64,000 nt of DNA from Streptomyces phaeolivaceus (GCF_009184865.1 NZ_CP045096.1:4898001-4962000); one strand, 5' to 3'; numbered from the stretch's first letter, positions 39,217 through 47,866 are shown. Made by a program: numbers and translations. The notes: generated from the sequence alone by a model not told the origin.

Positions 39217-39645
39217 ATGCACGAGTATACGAGCACCGCCCGGGTCTGGGGACTCACTTGCCCAGGTTTTCCCGAGGAGGTGAGCCGGGCCCGCCGCTGG
39301 ACCCGTGACATCCTGCGCGGATCCCCCATGGCCGAGGACGCCGAGTTGATCGTGAGCGAGCTGAGTGCGAACGCGATCCTCCACACGGCCAGCGGCATGG
39401 AGTCCGGCAGCTTCCACCTGGCCCTCGCGGTGACCCGGCAGGTGATCGCCCTGTCGGTGACGGACGGCGGAGGAACCGGAACGGCCCCCAAGGCCGAGCA
39501 CCAGGACGACGAGGCCGAACACGGCCGGGGCCTCGGCATGGTCACCGCACTCGCCCACCGAGTCGTGGTCCACGGCAGCGAGGGCGGCTACACGGTCACC
39601 GCGGAACTGTTCACCGGCATCCGACCGGGAGACCACCTGTGCTGA
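39217..39645 (+). CDS. RsbW-like ATP-binding protein in the AICE
   Basis: 142 aa from ATG 39217 (GAAGGA upstream). HATPase_c_2 domain: LIVSELSANAILHTASG (N box) and DGGGTGTAP / HGRGLGMVTALAH (G boxes). Such small ATPases act as anti-sigma or anti-anti-sigma kinases. An operator-like sequence (GTATGCACGAGT, 39215-39226) overlaps the start, so KorSA may repress it. Weak similarity to the chromosomal gene at 45964. Confidence 0.85.
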   Translation: MHEYTSTARVWGLTCPGFPEEVSRARRWTRDILRGSPMAEDAELIVSELSANAILHTASGMESGSFHLALAVTRQVIALSVTDGGGTGTAPKAEHQDDEAEHGRGLGMVTALAHRVVVHGSEGGYTVTAELFTGIRPGDHLC

Positions 39646-40031
39646 AGGACGAAGCCCGCCGAGGCTACTGGTGCGAGTGCTGGACCGAAGACCTCACCGA
39701 CGAGGGCCCGTTGATACTCCGAGCATCCTTCGACGCCTACACAGCACCCCAGGCCGACCGATGGGTTGCCGTCGCGCTCCGCACCATCTCACCGGCATTC
39801 GACCCGGACGCATCCGCCCAGGCGTGGGAGTGGCTGTACGACGGCCGCATAGAGACACGACGAGCCCTCCTGCGCTGCGAGCCCTGCACCGTGTCCGTCA
39901 CCTTCTTCACCACCCGCATCACATGGACGATCCGCCCAGTGATCTTCCTGCCGCTCGCACACCGCCAAGACACAGAACTGCCAGCCTGCGCATACGACTT
40001 CAAGCCCCGACCGCCCCAGCGGACCGACTGA
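39639..40031 (+). CDS. Cys-containing AICE protein of unknown function
   Basis: 130 aa from GTG 39639, overlapping the previous stop by 7 nt. Contains WCECWTEDL near the N-terminus, LLRCEPCTVSVTFFTT in the middle and CAYDFKP near the C-terminus; the Cys pairs could bind metal. No family recognised. Coupling to the ATPase suggests joint function. Confidence 0.6.
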   Translation: MLKDEARRGYWCECWTEDLTDEGPLILRASFDAYTAPQADRWVAVALRTISPAFDPDASAQAWEWLYDGRIETRRALLRCEPCTVSVTFFTTRITWTIRPVIFLPLAHRQDTELPACAYDFKPRPPQRTD

Positions 40032-40271
40032 GTTACAACTTTCTCTACTGGTTCAAGGCCCGCGCACGGCGCGGGCGCGCGCCGCCTCTGCGGCGCGGCC
40101 TGCCTCCTGTCTGCGCCCCGGCTGGCCGCGCCCGGCGGCGCGCTACGCACAGCGGGCAGAAGCGCGGAAGGGACCCGCGGGCCAAAGAAATGCCTCCGGC
40201 GGGGGCGCTCAGGCTCCGAGATGGCGGGGGCGCCGTTCGCGAGTGCCGGCCAGTTGGTGGTGAGCGCGGGG

Positions 40272-40421
40272 GCTCCCATCCCGTCTGCCGTCGCCCCAGG
40301 CAGAGCCGAGCAGACGCGGCCCCTGGCGTCCAGGTCGTTCGTACAGTGGCGCGCTCCACCTGGACGCCAGGAACCACGCCCGCTCCACGGTGTGTGGGTC
40401 GACGGCAGACGGGATGGGAGC
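40272..40421. repeat. Nested large palindrome (candidate clt/sso site of the AICE)
   Basis: Outer arms 22 bp each, perfect (40272-40293 with 40400-40421); inner arms CCTGGCGTCCAGGT (40322-40335) with 40358-40371, also perfect. It lies in the only large gene-free part of the element (40032-40465). Rolling-circle elements need a single-strand origin and AICEs a cis transfer locus; both are structured. Function inferred. Confidence 0.75.
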
Positions 40422-40465
40422 TGGGGTGAGTAGTGGTGACGGTCGATGACGAGACGGCTGTCGTT

Positions 40466-41554
40466 CTAGGGACCGACCACACGCAAGTCGGGACGCACGG
40501 GAGGTGAGGAACGATAGCCCCCCTCAAACACAGTCGGCACCAGCCCAAATACATGAAGATTGAGCTCTTCAAGAGTTAGATTGATATCTTTCGCCATCAC
40601 CGAGACTGGAATGCTTTCAGCTCTAAGAGTCGAGAATACCTTACCTAGGAGCTGAGAGCTTTCTCGGGCAATTCCACCAGGCTCCCCGCTTCGATACCCC
40701 ATCTGCGAGAGCAGCTTAACCGTCGTTCGATAATTCCAGTCACTTAGCAGATCGAGATCGTGAATCCTATAGGCCAGCGCCACGGCTGCAACCTGCCATT
40801 TAACCTTCGCACTCAAAATGCGCCGAGCGTCGGCACCATAAAGTTTTTGTGCCAACAGGCCAGCCTTCGGCATAAGGAAGGCGGATGCAAACTGCTGCGC
40901 CTCTTGCTCCGCTTCGACTCCATGCGGAATTCTATGCTCAGAATGCATGACCAAGTGACCCAGTTCGTGAGCCGCATCGAAGCGGCCGCGCTCGCCGCTT
41001 TTTTGCAAGTTCAGAACAATGAAGGGACGAGTTCGCTCCCACCGGAAGGAAAAGGCGTCTACCGAAGAGCAATCGGATGCTAGGGAGAAGACCCGAACCC
41101 CATGCGACTCAAGCAGATGAATCATGTTTGGGATAGGCGCTTCCCCAAGACCCCACAGGGCGCGTACGCGCTCGGCAGCTTCTTCAGGTGACAAGTGCGG
41201 CAACGTTGGCACGTCAGGTGCAGGGAGACCGAATCGCTCCTCAATCCAGTCGTTGATCTCTACTACGATCCGACCAGCACCACGAGCAGCGTCCCTGTCC
41301 AGGGCACTCATCTTCGAGAGGGCACGAAAACTTACCGCGTCAGTTGAGATTTCATCCAAGTCAGGCGCGGTGAGGAAATCGACAGGAAGTTTTAGAGCCT
41401 CAGAAAGGGCGTCGATCGTTTCAGGCGAAGGAGCCTTATGGCCGTTCTCGAAAGCCGTAAGACTCCTTACCGAAACTCCCGACTCCTTGGACAGACTAGA
41501 TAGGGTCATGCGCCTTCTCTTTCGCGCTAGCACCAGTCGCGAAGCGGTGAGCAT
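40466..41554 (-). CDS. XRE regulator-ImmA/IrrE metalloprotease fusion
   Basis: 362 aa from ATG 41554 (AGGAGA upstream). Helix-turn-helix at about 8-60 (LARKRRRMTLSSLSKESGVS, LTAFENGHKAP), then a peptidase domain with zinc motif HELGH at 196-200 (His196, Glu197, His200) and a distal Glu in EAEQEAQQFASAFLMP. The ImmA/IrrE group cleaves phage-type or stress repressors. Clearly lower G+C than the surroundings (e.g. 26 of 60 bases at 40561-40620 are G or C), so recently acquired. Second gene of a pair with the 221-aa protein. Confidence 0.88.
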   Translation of the reverse strand: MLTASRLVLARKRRRMTLSSLSKESGVSVRSLTAFENGHKAPSPETIDALSEALKLPVDFLTAPDLDEISTDAVSFRALSKMSALDRDAARGAGRIVVEINDWIEERFGLPAPDVPTLPHLSPEEAAERVRALWGLGEAPIPNMIHLLESHGVRVFSLASDCSSVDAFSFRWERTRPFIVLNLQKSGERGRFDAAHELGHLVMHSEHRIPHGVEAEQEAQQFASAFLMPKAGLLAQKLYGADARRILSAKVKWQVAAVALAYRIHDLDLLSDWNYRTTVKLLSQMGYRSGEPGGIARESSQLLGKVFSTLRAESIPVSVMAKDINLTLEELNLHVFGLVPTVFEGGYRSSPPVRPDLRVVGP

Positions 41555-41578
41555 GACTTTCTCCTGTACTGGTTGGTT

Positions 41579-42244
41579 TTACAAGGCTCCCTTGAATTTC
41601 ACAGGAACCTCAACGGGAGCGACGTTGGGCACCTCATCCAAGCGCTTGATGTCGAATTCTGCACCAATAAACGGATTTTCCGAAAGGATGATCCGCTCGC
41701 GCCATGTGTCAACGTTCTTTCCGTGCATTTCCACGGGCAAGGAGAGCTCAAATGCGAGACCATCCTTGCTCGATTTGTAAAGCAGGAACCATGTCGGCAA
41801 ATCATTGACTTCCGGCTCCTCTTGCTCGCGGCTAGCCGCAAGTACGAACAAGGGCAGTTGCTCATGGTTCCGCTGGACCAGCTTCGCCATGGCCGGACCC
41901 TTAGGGTTCTTGGTCCGCACGGATCCCGAGAAGTCGGCGTCCTCGTCCCCAACCCTACCCGAGCCGCTCACGGCCGTGATCGCGAAGGCACCGGAAGGAT
42001 GGATGCATCGGAGGATCGACTGTGAATTAGAGAAAGTCCAGCCTTCGCGGGCCAAATGCTCGCGAAGCGCGCGATTAGATCGCGACCAGAAGGCGTAGCC
42101 AGCCATGCCCGGTGCGTCCATCTCAGTGCACAGGCGGGCCTCGGCGGAACCGCCGGCCAGGCCCTTATGGAGGGCTGTCGGCGTCAGGTCAAGTTCCGCG
42201 AGCCGCTGCACGGCACTGAAGCCGACGTGGCATACCGGTTCCAT
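41579..42244 (-). CDS. Partner of the ImmA/IrrE protease, unknown function
   Basis: 221 aa from ATG 42244. Mixed alpha/beta, no recognisable motif. Segments: FWSRSNRALREHLAREGWTF, AITAVSGSGRVGDEDADF, WFLLYKSSKDGLAFELSLPV. It precedes the protease gene by 24 bp with the same low G+C and is presumably in one operon. Candidate protease target, antitoxin or effector; none can be chosen from sequence. Confidence 0.7.
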   Translation of the reverse strand: MEPVCHVGFSAVQRLAELDLTPTALHKGLAGGSAEARLCTEMDAPGMAGYAFWSRSNRALREHLAREGWTFSNSQSILRCIHPSGAFAITAVSGSGRVGDEDADFSGSVRTKNPKGPAMAKLVQRNHEQLPLFVLAASREQEEPEVNDLPTWFLLYKSSKDGLAFELSLPVEMHGKNVDTWRERIILSENPFIGAEFDIKRLDEVPNVAPVEVPVKFKGAL

Positions 42245-42259
42245 GGAGCCTCCCGAGTA

Positions 42260-42303
42260 GGTTCCAAAAATCCTACCTCACGCGAGGGCTGTTTTTTGGA
42301 ACC
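42260..42303. promoter_or_regulatory. Operator pair around the cargo promoter
   Basis: GGTTCCAAAAA (42260-42270) and its exact inverse TTTTTGGAACC (42293-42303), 22 bp apart, 16 bp upstream of ATG 42244. TAGGAT on the minus strand (42275-42270) lies between, as a -10-like box. Suits autorepression by the XRE part of the downstream protease. Confidence 0.65.
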
Positions 42304-42539
42304 CAGCATGTATCGAACGTTAGTTCGCATGATCTGGGATAGTCAACTGCCGCGTCTCGATCCGTGCCGCAGGCTCGTGCGGCAAGCCCGATAGCCGGTG
42401 GCAACCGATGCTGACTCTTCTGTCTAGAGCTCTACCGATCAGAGGACGCCTGCGCGCTCCTCCGTGCCCCTCTCGTGCCCGATTCAGCGGTAACTGGCGG
42501 GGCGTCACGGTGGTTGACGGACGGCGCGCATGAGAACGA

Positions 42540-42635
42540 CCCCTGACCGAGTTGCCTGGTCAGGGGCCGTTCACTTGCGGTGGGTGTGGGATTTGAACCC
42601 ACGGTGACATCGCTGCCACGACGGTTTTCAAGACC
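42540..42635. repeat. attR of the AICE within terminator and tRNA-Ser
   Basis: Matches 31580-31676 apart from a few changes in the spacer and variable arm. The last 21 bases (42615-42635) are exact and include the anticodon loop. The functional tRNA uses this copy. Confidence 0.9.
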
Positions 42636-42664
42636 GTTCCCTTAGGCCGCTCGGGCAACCCACC
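42578..42664 (-). tRNA. tRNA-Ser (anticodon TGA)
   Basis: 87 nt. Acceptor GGTGGGT/ACCCACC with discriminator G, anticodon loop CTTGAAA (TGA), long variable arm, no encoded CCA. Target of AICE integration. A terminator hairpin (42536-42570) follows the 3' end. Confidence 0.97.
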
Positions 42665-42746
42665 CCGCGCGATCACGTCCGTGGTCGCGCGGGGACAAGA
42701 CTAGCCGGTCGGCGGGGGCGGGCGTGGGGCGGATGGCGGGGCGGGG

Positions 42747-44480
42747 TCAGCTGTCGCCCTCGCGTTCGCCGAGGGTGACGTCCGACGTCCGGGTCTTGCC
42801 GTCGCGGGTGTATGTGAGGGTGACCTTGTCGCCGGGGAGGTGGGTCCAGATCTCGCCGATGAGGGTGGGCCCGCTGTCGATGACGTGGTCGTCGAGCTTG
42901 GTGATGACGTCACCCGGCTTGAGGCCGGCCTTGTCGGCGGGGCCGCCCGAGGTGATGGAGTCCGCGCCGCCCTCGCCCGAGTTCGTGATCTTCGCTCCGC
43001 CCGTGCCCTCCTCCAGGGAGACCGAGGCACCGATCACCGGGTACACCGGCTTGCCCGTCTTGATCAGCTGCTGGGCCACGTTCTTGGCCTGGTTGATCGG
43101 GATGGCGAAGCCGAGGCCGATGGAGCCAGCCTGGCCGGAGCCGAAGCTGCCGTTGCTGGCGGACTGGATGGCCGAGTTGATGCCGATGACATTGCCCCGG
43201 GCGTCGAGGAGCGGGCCACCGGAGTTGCCCGGGTTGATCGACGCGTCGGTCTGCAGGGCGCTCATGTAGGAGGCCTTGCTGCCGGAGGAACCGTCGCTGG
43301 AGGCCACCGGGCGGTTCTTGGCGCTGATGATGCCCGTCGTGACCGTGTTGGAGAGACCGAAGGGCGCGCCGATCGCGATCGTCGAGTCGCCCACCGCGAC
43401 CTTGTCGGAGTCGCCGAGCGTCAGGGGCTGGAGGTTCGACGGGGCGTTCTTCAGCTTGATGACCGCGACGTCGTAGCCCTGCGCGTGGCCGACGACCTCG
43501 GCGTCGTACTTCTTGCCGTCCGGGAAGGTGGCCGACACCTTGCCGCCGTCGACGGCCTCCGCCACCACGTGGTTGTTGGTGACGATGTGGCCTTCCTTGT
43601 CGAACACGAAGCCGGTGCCCGTGCCGCCCTCGCCGTCGCTGCCGGACGCCTCGATGGTGACCGTGCTCGGCAGCGCGGAGGAGGCCACGGCGGCGACCGT
43701 ACCGGCCGCGCGCTTGACGTCTCCGCCGTTCTGGGAGGCCGACACGGTCGTGGAACCGCTGGAGCTGTCGTTGCGGTCGGCCAGCGTGTAGCCGATGCCG
43801 CCGCCGACCCCGCCCGCGACGAGCGCGGCCACCAGGATCGCGGCGATCAGACCGCCGCGCTTGTTGCCGGCCGGCTTGGGGGCGGGCTGCTGGGTCTGCT
43901 GCCACGAGGAGCCCCAGCCGCCGTCACCGGAACCGCCGGTGCCACCGGCCGCACCGGCCGCGCCCGCGCCCGCATCGGCGTACACGGCGCCGCTGTCGGC
44001 GTACGACGGGACGGCGGGCGGTGCCGGTGCCGGGGGCGGCCAGGCGGCGTCGGGCGCGGAGGATCCGGCCCCCCCGGGTGCCTGACCGGGCGCCTGTCCA
44101 TAGGCACCGCCGTACCCCTGGCCCTGGCCCGGGGCCGCCGCGTACCCGGGCGCACCGGCGGACACCAGCTCCGGATGCGGCTGTTGGGCCGTCGGCTGGT
44201 GGACGGGCGGCTGCTGTGCCGTCGGCGGCTCCGCCTGCGGCACCCTCGGCTGCACCGCCGTCGCGTCCGGCTGCGGGGCCGTCGGTGGGACCGGCGGGAG
44301 CTGGGTCGTCGGCGCGTTGTCGGCGGTGGTTCCGGCCGGGGTCGCCGGGGCGGTGGGCTCCGCCGGTGCCGCGCTCGGCTCGTGCGCCGGGGCCGGCGCG
44401 GAGGCAGCGGGAGTTTCCACCGGCACAGGAGGTGCGGACGGGGCCGGGGGTACCGCGGTGCCCTCGTTCTCGGTGCTCAC
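42747..44480 (-). CDS. HtrA/DegP-like membrane-anchored serine protease
   Basis: 577 aa from ATG 44480. About 205 residues of Pro/Ala/Gln-rich cytoplasmic N-terminus, one membrane segment (210-231), trypsin-like domain with catalytic His304 (TNNHVV), Asp337 (YDVAV) and Ser420 (GNSGGPL), and a C-terminal PDZ domain (about 475-565; GGPADKAGLKPGDVI). Protein quality control outside the membrane. Extracytoplasmic orientation follows from the single anchor. The gene is conserved in Streptomyces next to the glycerophosphodiesterase. Confidence 0.95.
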   Translation of the reverse strand: MSTENEGTAVPPAPSAPPVPVETPAASAPAPAHEPSAAPAEPTAPATPAGTTADNAPTTQLPPVPPTAPQPDATAVQPRVPQAEPPTAQQPPVHQPTAQQPHPELVSAGAPGYAAAPGQGQGYGGAYGQAPGQAPGGAGSSAPDAAWPPPAPAPPAVPSYADSGAVYADAGAGAAGAAGGTGGSGDGGWGSSWQQTQQPAPKPAGNKRGGLIAAILVAALVAGGVGGGIGYTLADRNDSSSGSTTVSASQNGGDVKRAAGTVAAVASSALPSTVTIEASGSDGEGGTGTGFVFDKEGHIVTNNHVVAEAVDGGKVSATFPDGKKYDAEVVGHAQGYDVAVIKLKNAPSNLQPLTLGDSDKVAVGDSTIAIGAPFGLSNTVTTGIISAKNRPVASSDGSSGSKASYMSALQTDASINPGNSGGPLLDARGNVIGINSAIQSASNGSFGSGQAGSIGLGFAIPINQAKNVAQQLIKTGKPVYPVIGASVSLEEGTGGAKITNSGEGGADSITSGGPADKAGLKPGDVITKLDDHVIDSGPTLIGEIWTHLPGDKVTLTYTRDGKTRTSDVTLGEREGDS

Positions 44481-44734
44481 AGCTTTTCTCCTCGATCCAC
44501 GGCTTCACCTTGTCGGCGGTCGACTGTTCTTGGTCGCACATCAGGCTGTGCGCGAGTTTTGTGTGTGGTCAGCTTTTCCCACGAGCCGTCAGGGCACCAT
44601 AAGCGGTGACTGTGCGTCCGGGACCATCCTTTATATAGGATCTATCGGACCAAGGGCGCGTACCGTGCGTACGAACCCGGTCGTCCACGGTCACCGGCCC
44701 CACGCCTACCCCTTCTCGGTGGCACCATGACGCG

Positions 44735-45544
44735 GTGACCCACGCACGACAGCTCCCGATTCAGGTCGTCGCCCACCGAGGGGCCTCCGAGGCGGCCCCC
44801 GAGCACACCCTGGCCGCGTACAAGAAGGCGATCGAGGACGGCGCGGACGCGCTCGAATGCGATGTCCGGCTGACGGCCGACGGCCACCTCGTCTGTGTCC
44901 ACGACCGACGCGTCAACCGTACGTCGAACGGCCGGGGCGCGGTCTCCGCCCTGGAGCTGGCCGATCTGGCCGCCCTGGACTTCGGCTCCTGGAAGAACGG
45001 CGACGAGGCACCCGACTGGGAGGTCACCCCCGAGGACCGGGCGGACACCTCCGTCCTCACCCTTGAACGACTGCTCGAACTCGTGGCCGACGCCGGACGC
45101 CGGGTGGAGCTGGCCATCGAGACCAAGCACCCCACACGCTGGGCGGGCCAGGTCGAGGAGCGGCTGCTGGTCCTGCTGAAGCGGTTCGGCCTGGACGCCC
45201 CGGAGCGGGCCGCCGATTCGCCGGTACGGATCATGAGCTTCTCGGCGCGCTCGCTGCACCGCGTGCGTACCGCGTCCCCGACACTGCCGACGGTCTATCT
45301 GATGCAGTTCGTCTCGCCCCGGCTGCGCGACGGGCGGCTGCCGAGCGGAGTCGGGATCGCGGGCCCCTCGATCCGGATCGTGCGCAGCCACCCCGCGTAC
45401 ATCGAGCGCCTGAAGAACGCGGGTCACCAGGTGCACGTGTGGACCGTGAACGAGCCCGAGGACGTCGACCTCTGCGTCGAGTTGGGCGTCGACGCCATCA
45501 TCACCAACCGCCCCCGCGCGGTCCTCGGTCAACTCGGCCGCTGA
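44735..45544 (+). CDS. Glycerophosphodiester phosphodiesterase
   Basis: 269 aa from GTG 44735. GDPD TIM-barrel with the catalytic and metal-binding residues: HRG (His14), ECDVRLT (Glu41, Asp43), VHDR (His56), and WTVNEPEDVDL near the C-terminus. It releases glycerol-3-phosphate from glycerophosphodiesters. No signal peptide, so cytoplasmic. Divergent from the HtrA-like gene. Confidence 0.94.
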   Translation: MTHARQLPIQVVAHRGASEAAPEHTLAAYKKAIEDGADALECDVRLTADGHLVCVHDRRVNRTSNGRGAVSALELADLAALDFGSWKNGDEAPDWEVTPEDRADTSVLTLERLLELVADAGRRVELAIETKHPTRWAGQVEERLLVLLKRFGLDAPERAADSPVRIMSFSARSLHRVRTASPTLPTVYLMQFVSPRLRDGRLPSGVGIAGPSIRIVRSHPAYIERLKNAGHQVHVWTVNEPEDVDLCVELGVDAIITNRPRAVLGQLGR

Positions 45545-45963
45545 CGCGCCCCCTCGGTCACCACCGTGCGCCCGGCGCTCGGGACCACCGAGCGCACGCC
45601 GTCCGACAATTTCCCACCTCCGACACCCCGATTCCGACAGCTTCGAACACGTCTCCCCGGGCCGGCCCCGGGACAGCTCCGAACACGCCTGTGTTCACAC
45701 CTGCGACCACCCCGCCGACCCCCGCCCACGCCGTCGCGCGCGCCTTGACGGAGGTAAGAATTCCGCCAAGGCGGCCGGTCCGCGCCCGGGGACAAGTCGG
45801 CATATCAGGGACGAAATTCAGCCAGTCGGCTACGGGGAGTGCACCGGCGCGTTCGATCCGTATTCGATCGTTGTGAGTGCGTCAGAGCACGTGTTCCGGC
45901 CGGTTTCCAGTCCAGTCCAATGGGGCATTCACACCGTGGCGTGGGGCGAAGGAGGTCTCGGGG
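45545..45963. other. Intergenic region before the RsbW-like gene
   Basis: 419 bp. No coding frame with a ribosome site. A short inverted sequence TTCGATCCGTATTCGATCG (45849-45867) is the only structure seen; the promoter of the next gene probably lies here. Confidence 0.45.
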
Positions 45964-46506
45964 GTGGCGTTGGTGGTGGCACAGGAGGTGCCCACGTCGT
46001 CGAGCATGGCCGTACCCCATGGCCCTGCGGGCGTGGGGGAAGCGAGGCACCGGATGCGCGATCAGTTGCGCGACGGTGGTGTGGCGGAATCGGTCATCGA
46101 CGACGCCCTACTGATCCTTTCCGAACTACTCAGCAATGCCTGCAAACACGGCAGGCCGCTCGGCGAGGCGCTGGCCGGTGACGGCGATGTGCGCTGCTCC
46201 TGGCGCATGGACCCCTCGGGGCGGCTCACCGTCGAGGTGACGGACGGCGGTGGTCCGACCCGCCCGGTTCCGTCCACGCCCTCGGTCACCGCACACGGCG
46301 GTCGTGGGCTGAACATCGTGACGGCACTGTCCGACGACTGGGGCGTGCGCGACGACGCCCGGGGCGAGGTCACGGTGTGGGTCGTCGTCCAGGACGACAT
46401 CCCGCACGCCCACCGCCGGGAGGACTTCGCCACCCGCGTGGTCGCCCCCGCGGTCTCCACCGTTCCCGATCTGGATTTCGTGGACGCGTTCGAGGACATG
46501 GACTGA
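45964..46506 (+). CDS. RsbW-like ATP-binding regulatory protein
   Basis: 180 aa from GTG 45964 with GAAGGAGG eight bases upstream (an in-frame GTG at 45877 adds 29 residues but has no ribosome site). HATPase_c_2 type: LSELLSNACKHGRP (N box), VTDGGGPTRP and HGGRGLNIVTALSD. Streptomyces has many such anti-sigma-type kinases; partner unknown. Acidic C-terminal tail. Confidence 0.88.
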   Translation: MALVVAQEVPTSSSMAVPHGPAGVGEARHRMRDQLRDGGVAESVIDDALLILSELLSNACKHGRPLGEALAGDGDVRCSWRMDPSGRLTVEVTDGGGPTRPVPSTPSVTAHGGRGLNIVTALSDDWGVRDDARGEVTVWVVVQDDIPHAHRREDFATRVVAPAVSTVPDLDFVDAFEDMD

Positions 46507-46657
46507 TCCGACCGGGCGGGGCCAGGCGTGCACAACCCGGCCCGAACCACCGGTTCCGGGACGACTCGGTGCGTTGTCCACAGGGTCCCGTCGGGCGTCG
46601 TACGAGCGGCTAGGCTCGCGCGAGTACGAGACGAGCCGTGATCGGGAGACACCCACG

Positions 46658-47647
46658 ATGGCCAAGAAGCGACCCCACACCAAGGCCAAGCGCCCGCAGG
46701 GCACCGGCGGAGCCGGCGCCGCAAGCGCCGATGGGCAGGTTCCGGTTGTCGGCGCGCGCGAGCAATGCCCCTGCGGCAGCGGCCGGCGTTACAAGGCCTG
46801 CCACGGCCGGGCCGCCGCCCAGGCCGTGACCGAGCTGGTGCAGCGCCCGTTCGAGGGCCTGCCCGGTGAGGGCGACTGGATCGCGCTGCGCGAACTGGTG
46901 CCCGCCGCCACCGTCGAGCTGAAGTTGAAGGACGCGCTCCCCGAGGGCGTGCCGTCGGTGACGCTCGCCACCGTGCTGCCCATGGCGTGGCCCGCGCTGC
47001 GCCGCGACGACGGCTCGGTCCTCCTCGGCCTGCAGAACGACACGGCGTCCGGCGACATCAGCCGCGACCTCGCCGACACCCTCCGACGCGCCCTGGTGGC
47101 CGAGCCGGGCACTCCGGTTCAGGGCCGGCGCGCCCCGGCCGAGGGTCCGCGGCTGCAGGACCTGCTCGACCCCGAAGGTGAGTTCGAGCCAGTTGTGCAC
47201 ACGGGCTTCGAGTTCTGGGTCCCGGACACGGAGAACACGACTCCGGAGGTCACCGCCTCCCTGGAGCGCGCCAACTCCGCGGCGATCCCGACCGTGAAGC
47301 TCGCGGGCGTCGACGCGGCGTACTGGTGCGAGACCCCCGACAAGAACCATTTGCGATGGGTCATGCCGTATGCCGAGGAGCGGCTTCTGGACGCTCTCGC
47401 GCGGCTGCACGCGGCGGGGCGCTCCAGCCTCGGCGAGGGCACCCGCCTGGTGGGCTCCTTCCGTGCTCACGGCCTCACCGTGCCGGTCTGGGACCTCCCC
47501 AGCGGGATCGGCGCGGACGACATCGAGAAGCCGGCCGCCGAGTTCGCCGAGCGGCTCGCCGCCGCGCTGGCCGACGAGTCCCCGCTGACCCCGGACGAGC
47601 GCCGGGCCCGCGGCGGCCTCACCAACCGGCAGGTCACGCTGAGCTGA
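46658..47647 (+). CDS. SEC-C motif protein (DUF5926-type)
   Basis: 329 aa from ATG 46658 with GGGAGA upstream. A basic N-terminus, a SEC-C zinc motif CPCGSGRRYKACHG (about residue 37; Cys-x-Cys...Cys-His), then an alpha/beta domain that ends in RRARGGLTNRQVTLS. SEC-C motifs bind zinc and occur in SecA and in other proteins that touch the ribosome or SecB. The main domain matches the actinobacterial DUF5926 family. Function unknown. Confidence 0.85.
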   Translation: MAKKRPHTKAKRPQGTGGAGAASADGQVPVVGAREQCPCGSGRRYKACHGRAAAQAVTELVQRPFEGLPGEGDWIALRELVPAATVELKLKDALPEGVPSVTLATVLPMAWPALRRDDGSVLLGLQNDTASGDISRDLADTLRRALVAEPGTPVQGRRAPAEGPRLQDLLDPEGEFEPVVHTGFEFWVPDTENTTPEVTASLERANSAAIPTVKLAGVDAAYWCETPDKNHLRWVMPYAEERLLDALARLHAAGRSSLGEGTRLVGSFRAHGLTVPVWDLPSGIGADDIEKPAAEFAERLAAALADESPLTPDERRARGGLTNRQVTLS

Positions 47648-47660
47648 CCCACGCGCCCTC

Positions 47661-47705
47661 GCGACCGGTCGGCGACCGGTCGCCGACCGGTCGCCGACCG
47701 GTCGC
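47661..47705. repeat. Short tandem repeat after the SEC-C gene
   Basis: Four copies of a GCGACCGGTC / GCCGACCGGTC unit, each a palindromic ACCGGT core. Confidence 0.8.
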
Positions 47706-47821
47706 TTGCGTGCGAAGTGTGGTGACTCCTGTCACAACTCCCCTACGTGACAGGCAAATTCGTGTCCGAATAGCCAAGACCGAATTTGCGAAGCGCCGAT
47801 CTCTTGTTACGGTTCCATTAG

Positions 47822-47866
47822 CCCGGTTGCTGGTGCATCCCCCGTCGCCAGCAACCGGGTCTTTTC
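47822..47866 (+). terminator. Intrinsic terminator in an intergenic region, possible small RNA end
   Basis: CCCGGTTGCTGG (47822-47833) pairs with 47848-47859 and is followed by TCTTTTC, one of the few T-tract terminators here. TACGGT (47808-47813) and TTGCGA (16 nt upstream) look like a weak promoter just before. No gene precedes it closely on this strand (the nearest stop is 174 bp away), so it may end a small RNA or the long 3' UTR of the SEC-C gene. Confidence 0.6.

Larger units (their letters stand above)
31577..42635. mobile_element. AICE of the pSAM2 type integrated in tRNA-Ser(TGA)
   Basis: About 11 kb. Gene content is that of actinomycete integrative and conjugative elements: int-xis-rep overlapping operon, spd genes, FtsK-like tra, SCO3933-family protein, GntR/KorSA-type repressor, NUDIX hydrolase. 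Transfer in this group uses double-stranded DNA moved by the Tra pump, and replication is rolling circle. Cargo: RsbW-like ATPase, Cys-containing protein, and an XRE-ImmA/IrrE pair of lower G+C. A nested palindrome at 40272-40421 is a candidate cis-acting site. All key genes look intact. Confidence 0.92.

Noticed and set aside
39671..40429. 252-codon plus frame and its minus counterpart 40045-40572
   Set aside because: Both overlap the nested palindrome, which creates mirror-image frames; no ribosome site or domain.
42320..42508. 62-codon minus frame left of tRNA-Ser
   Set aside because: No ribosome site, random composition, lies in the operator-to-tRNA gap.
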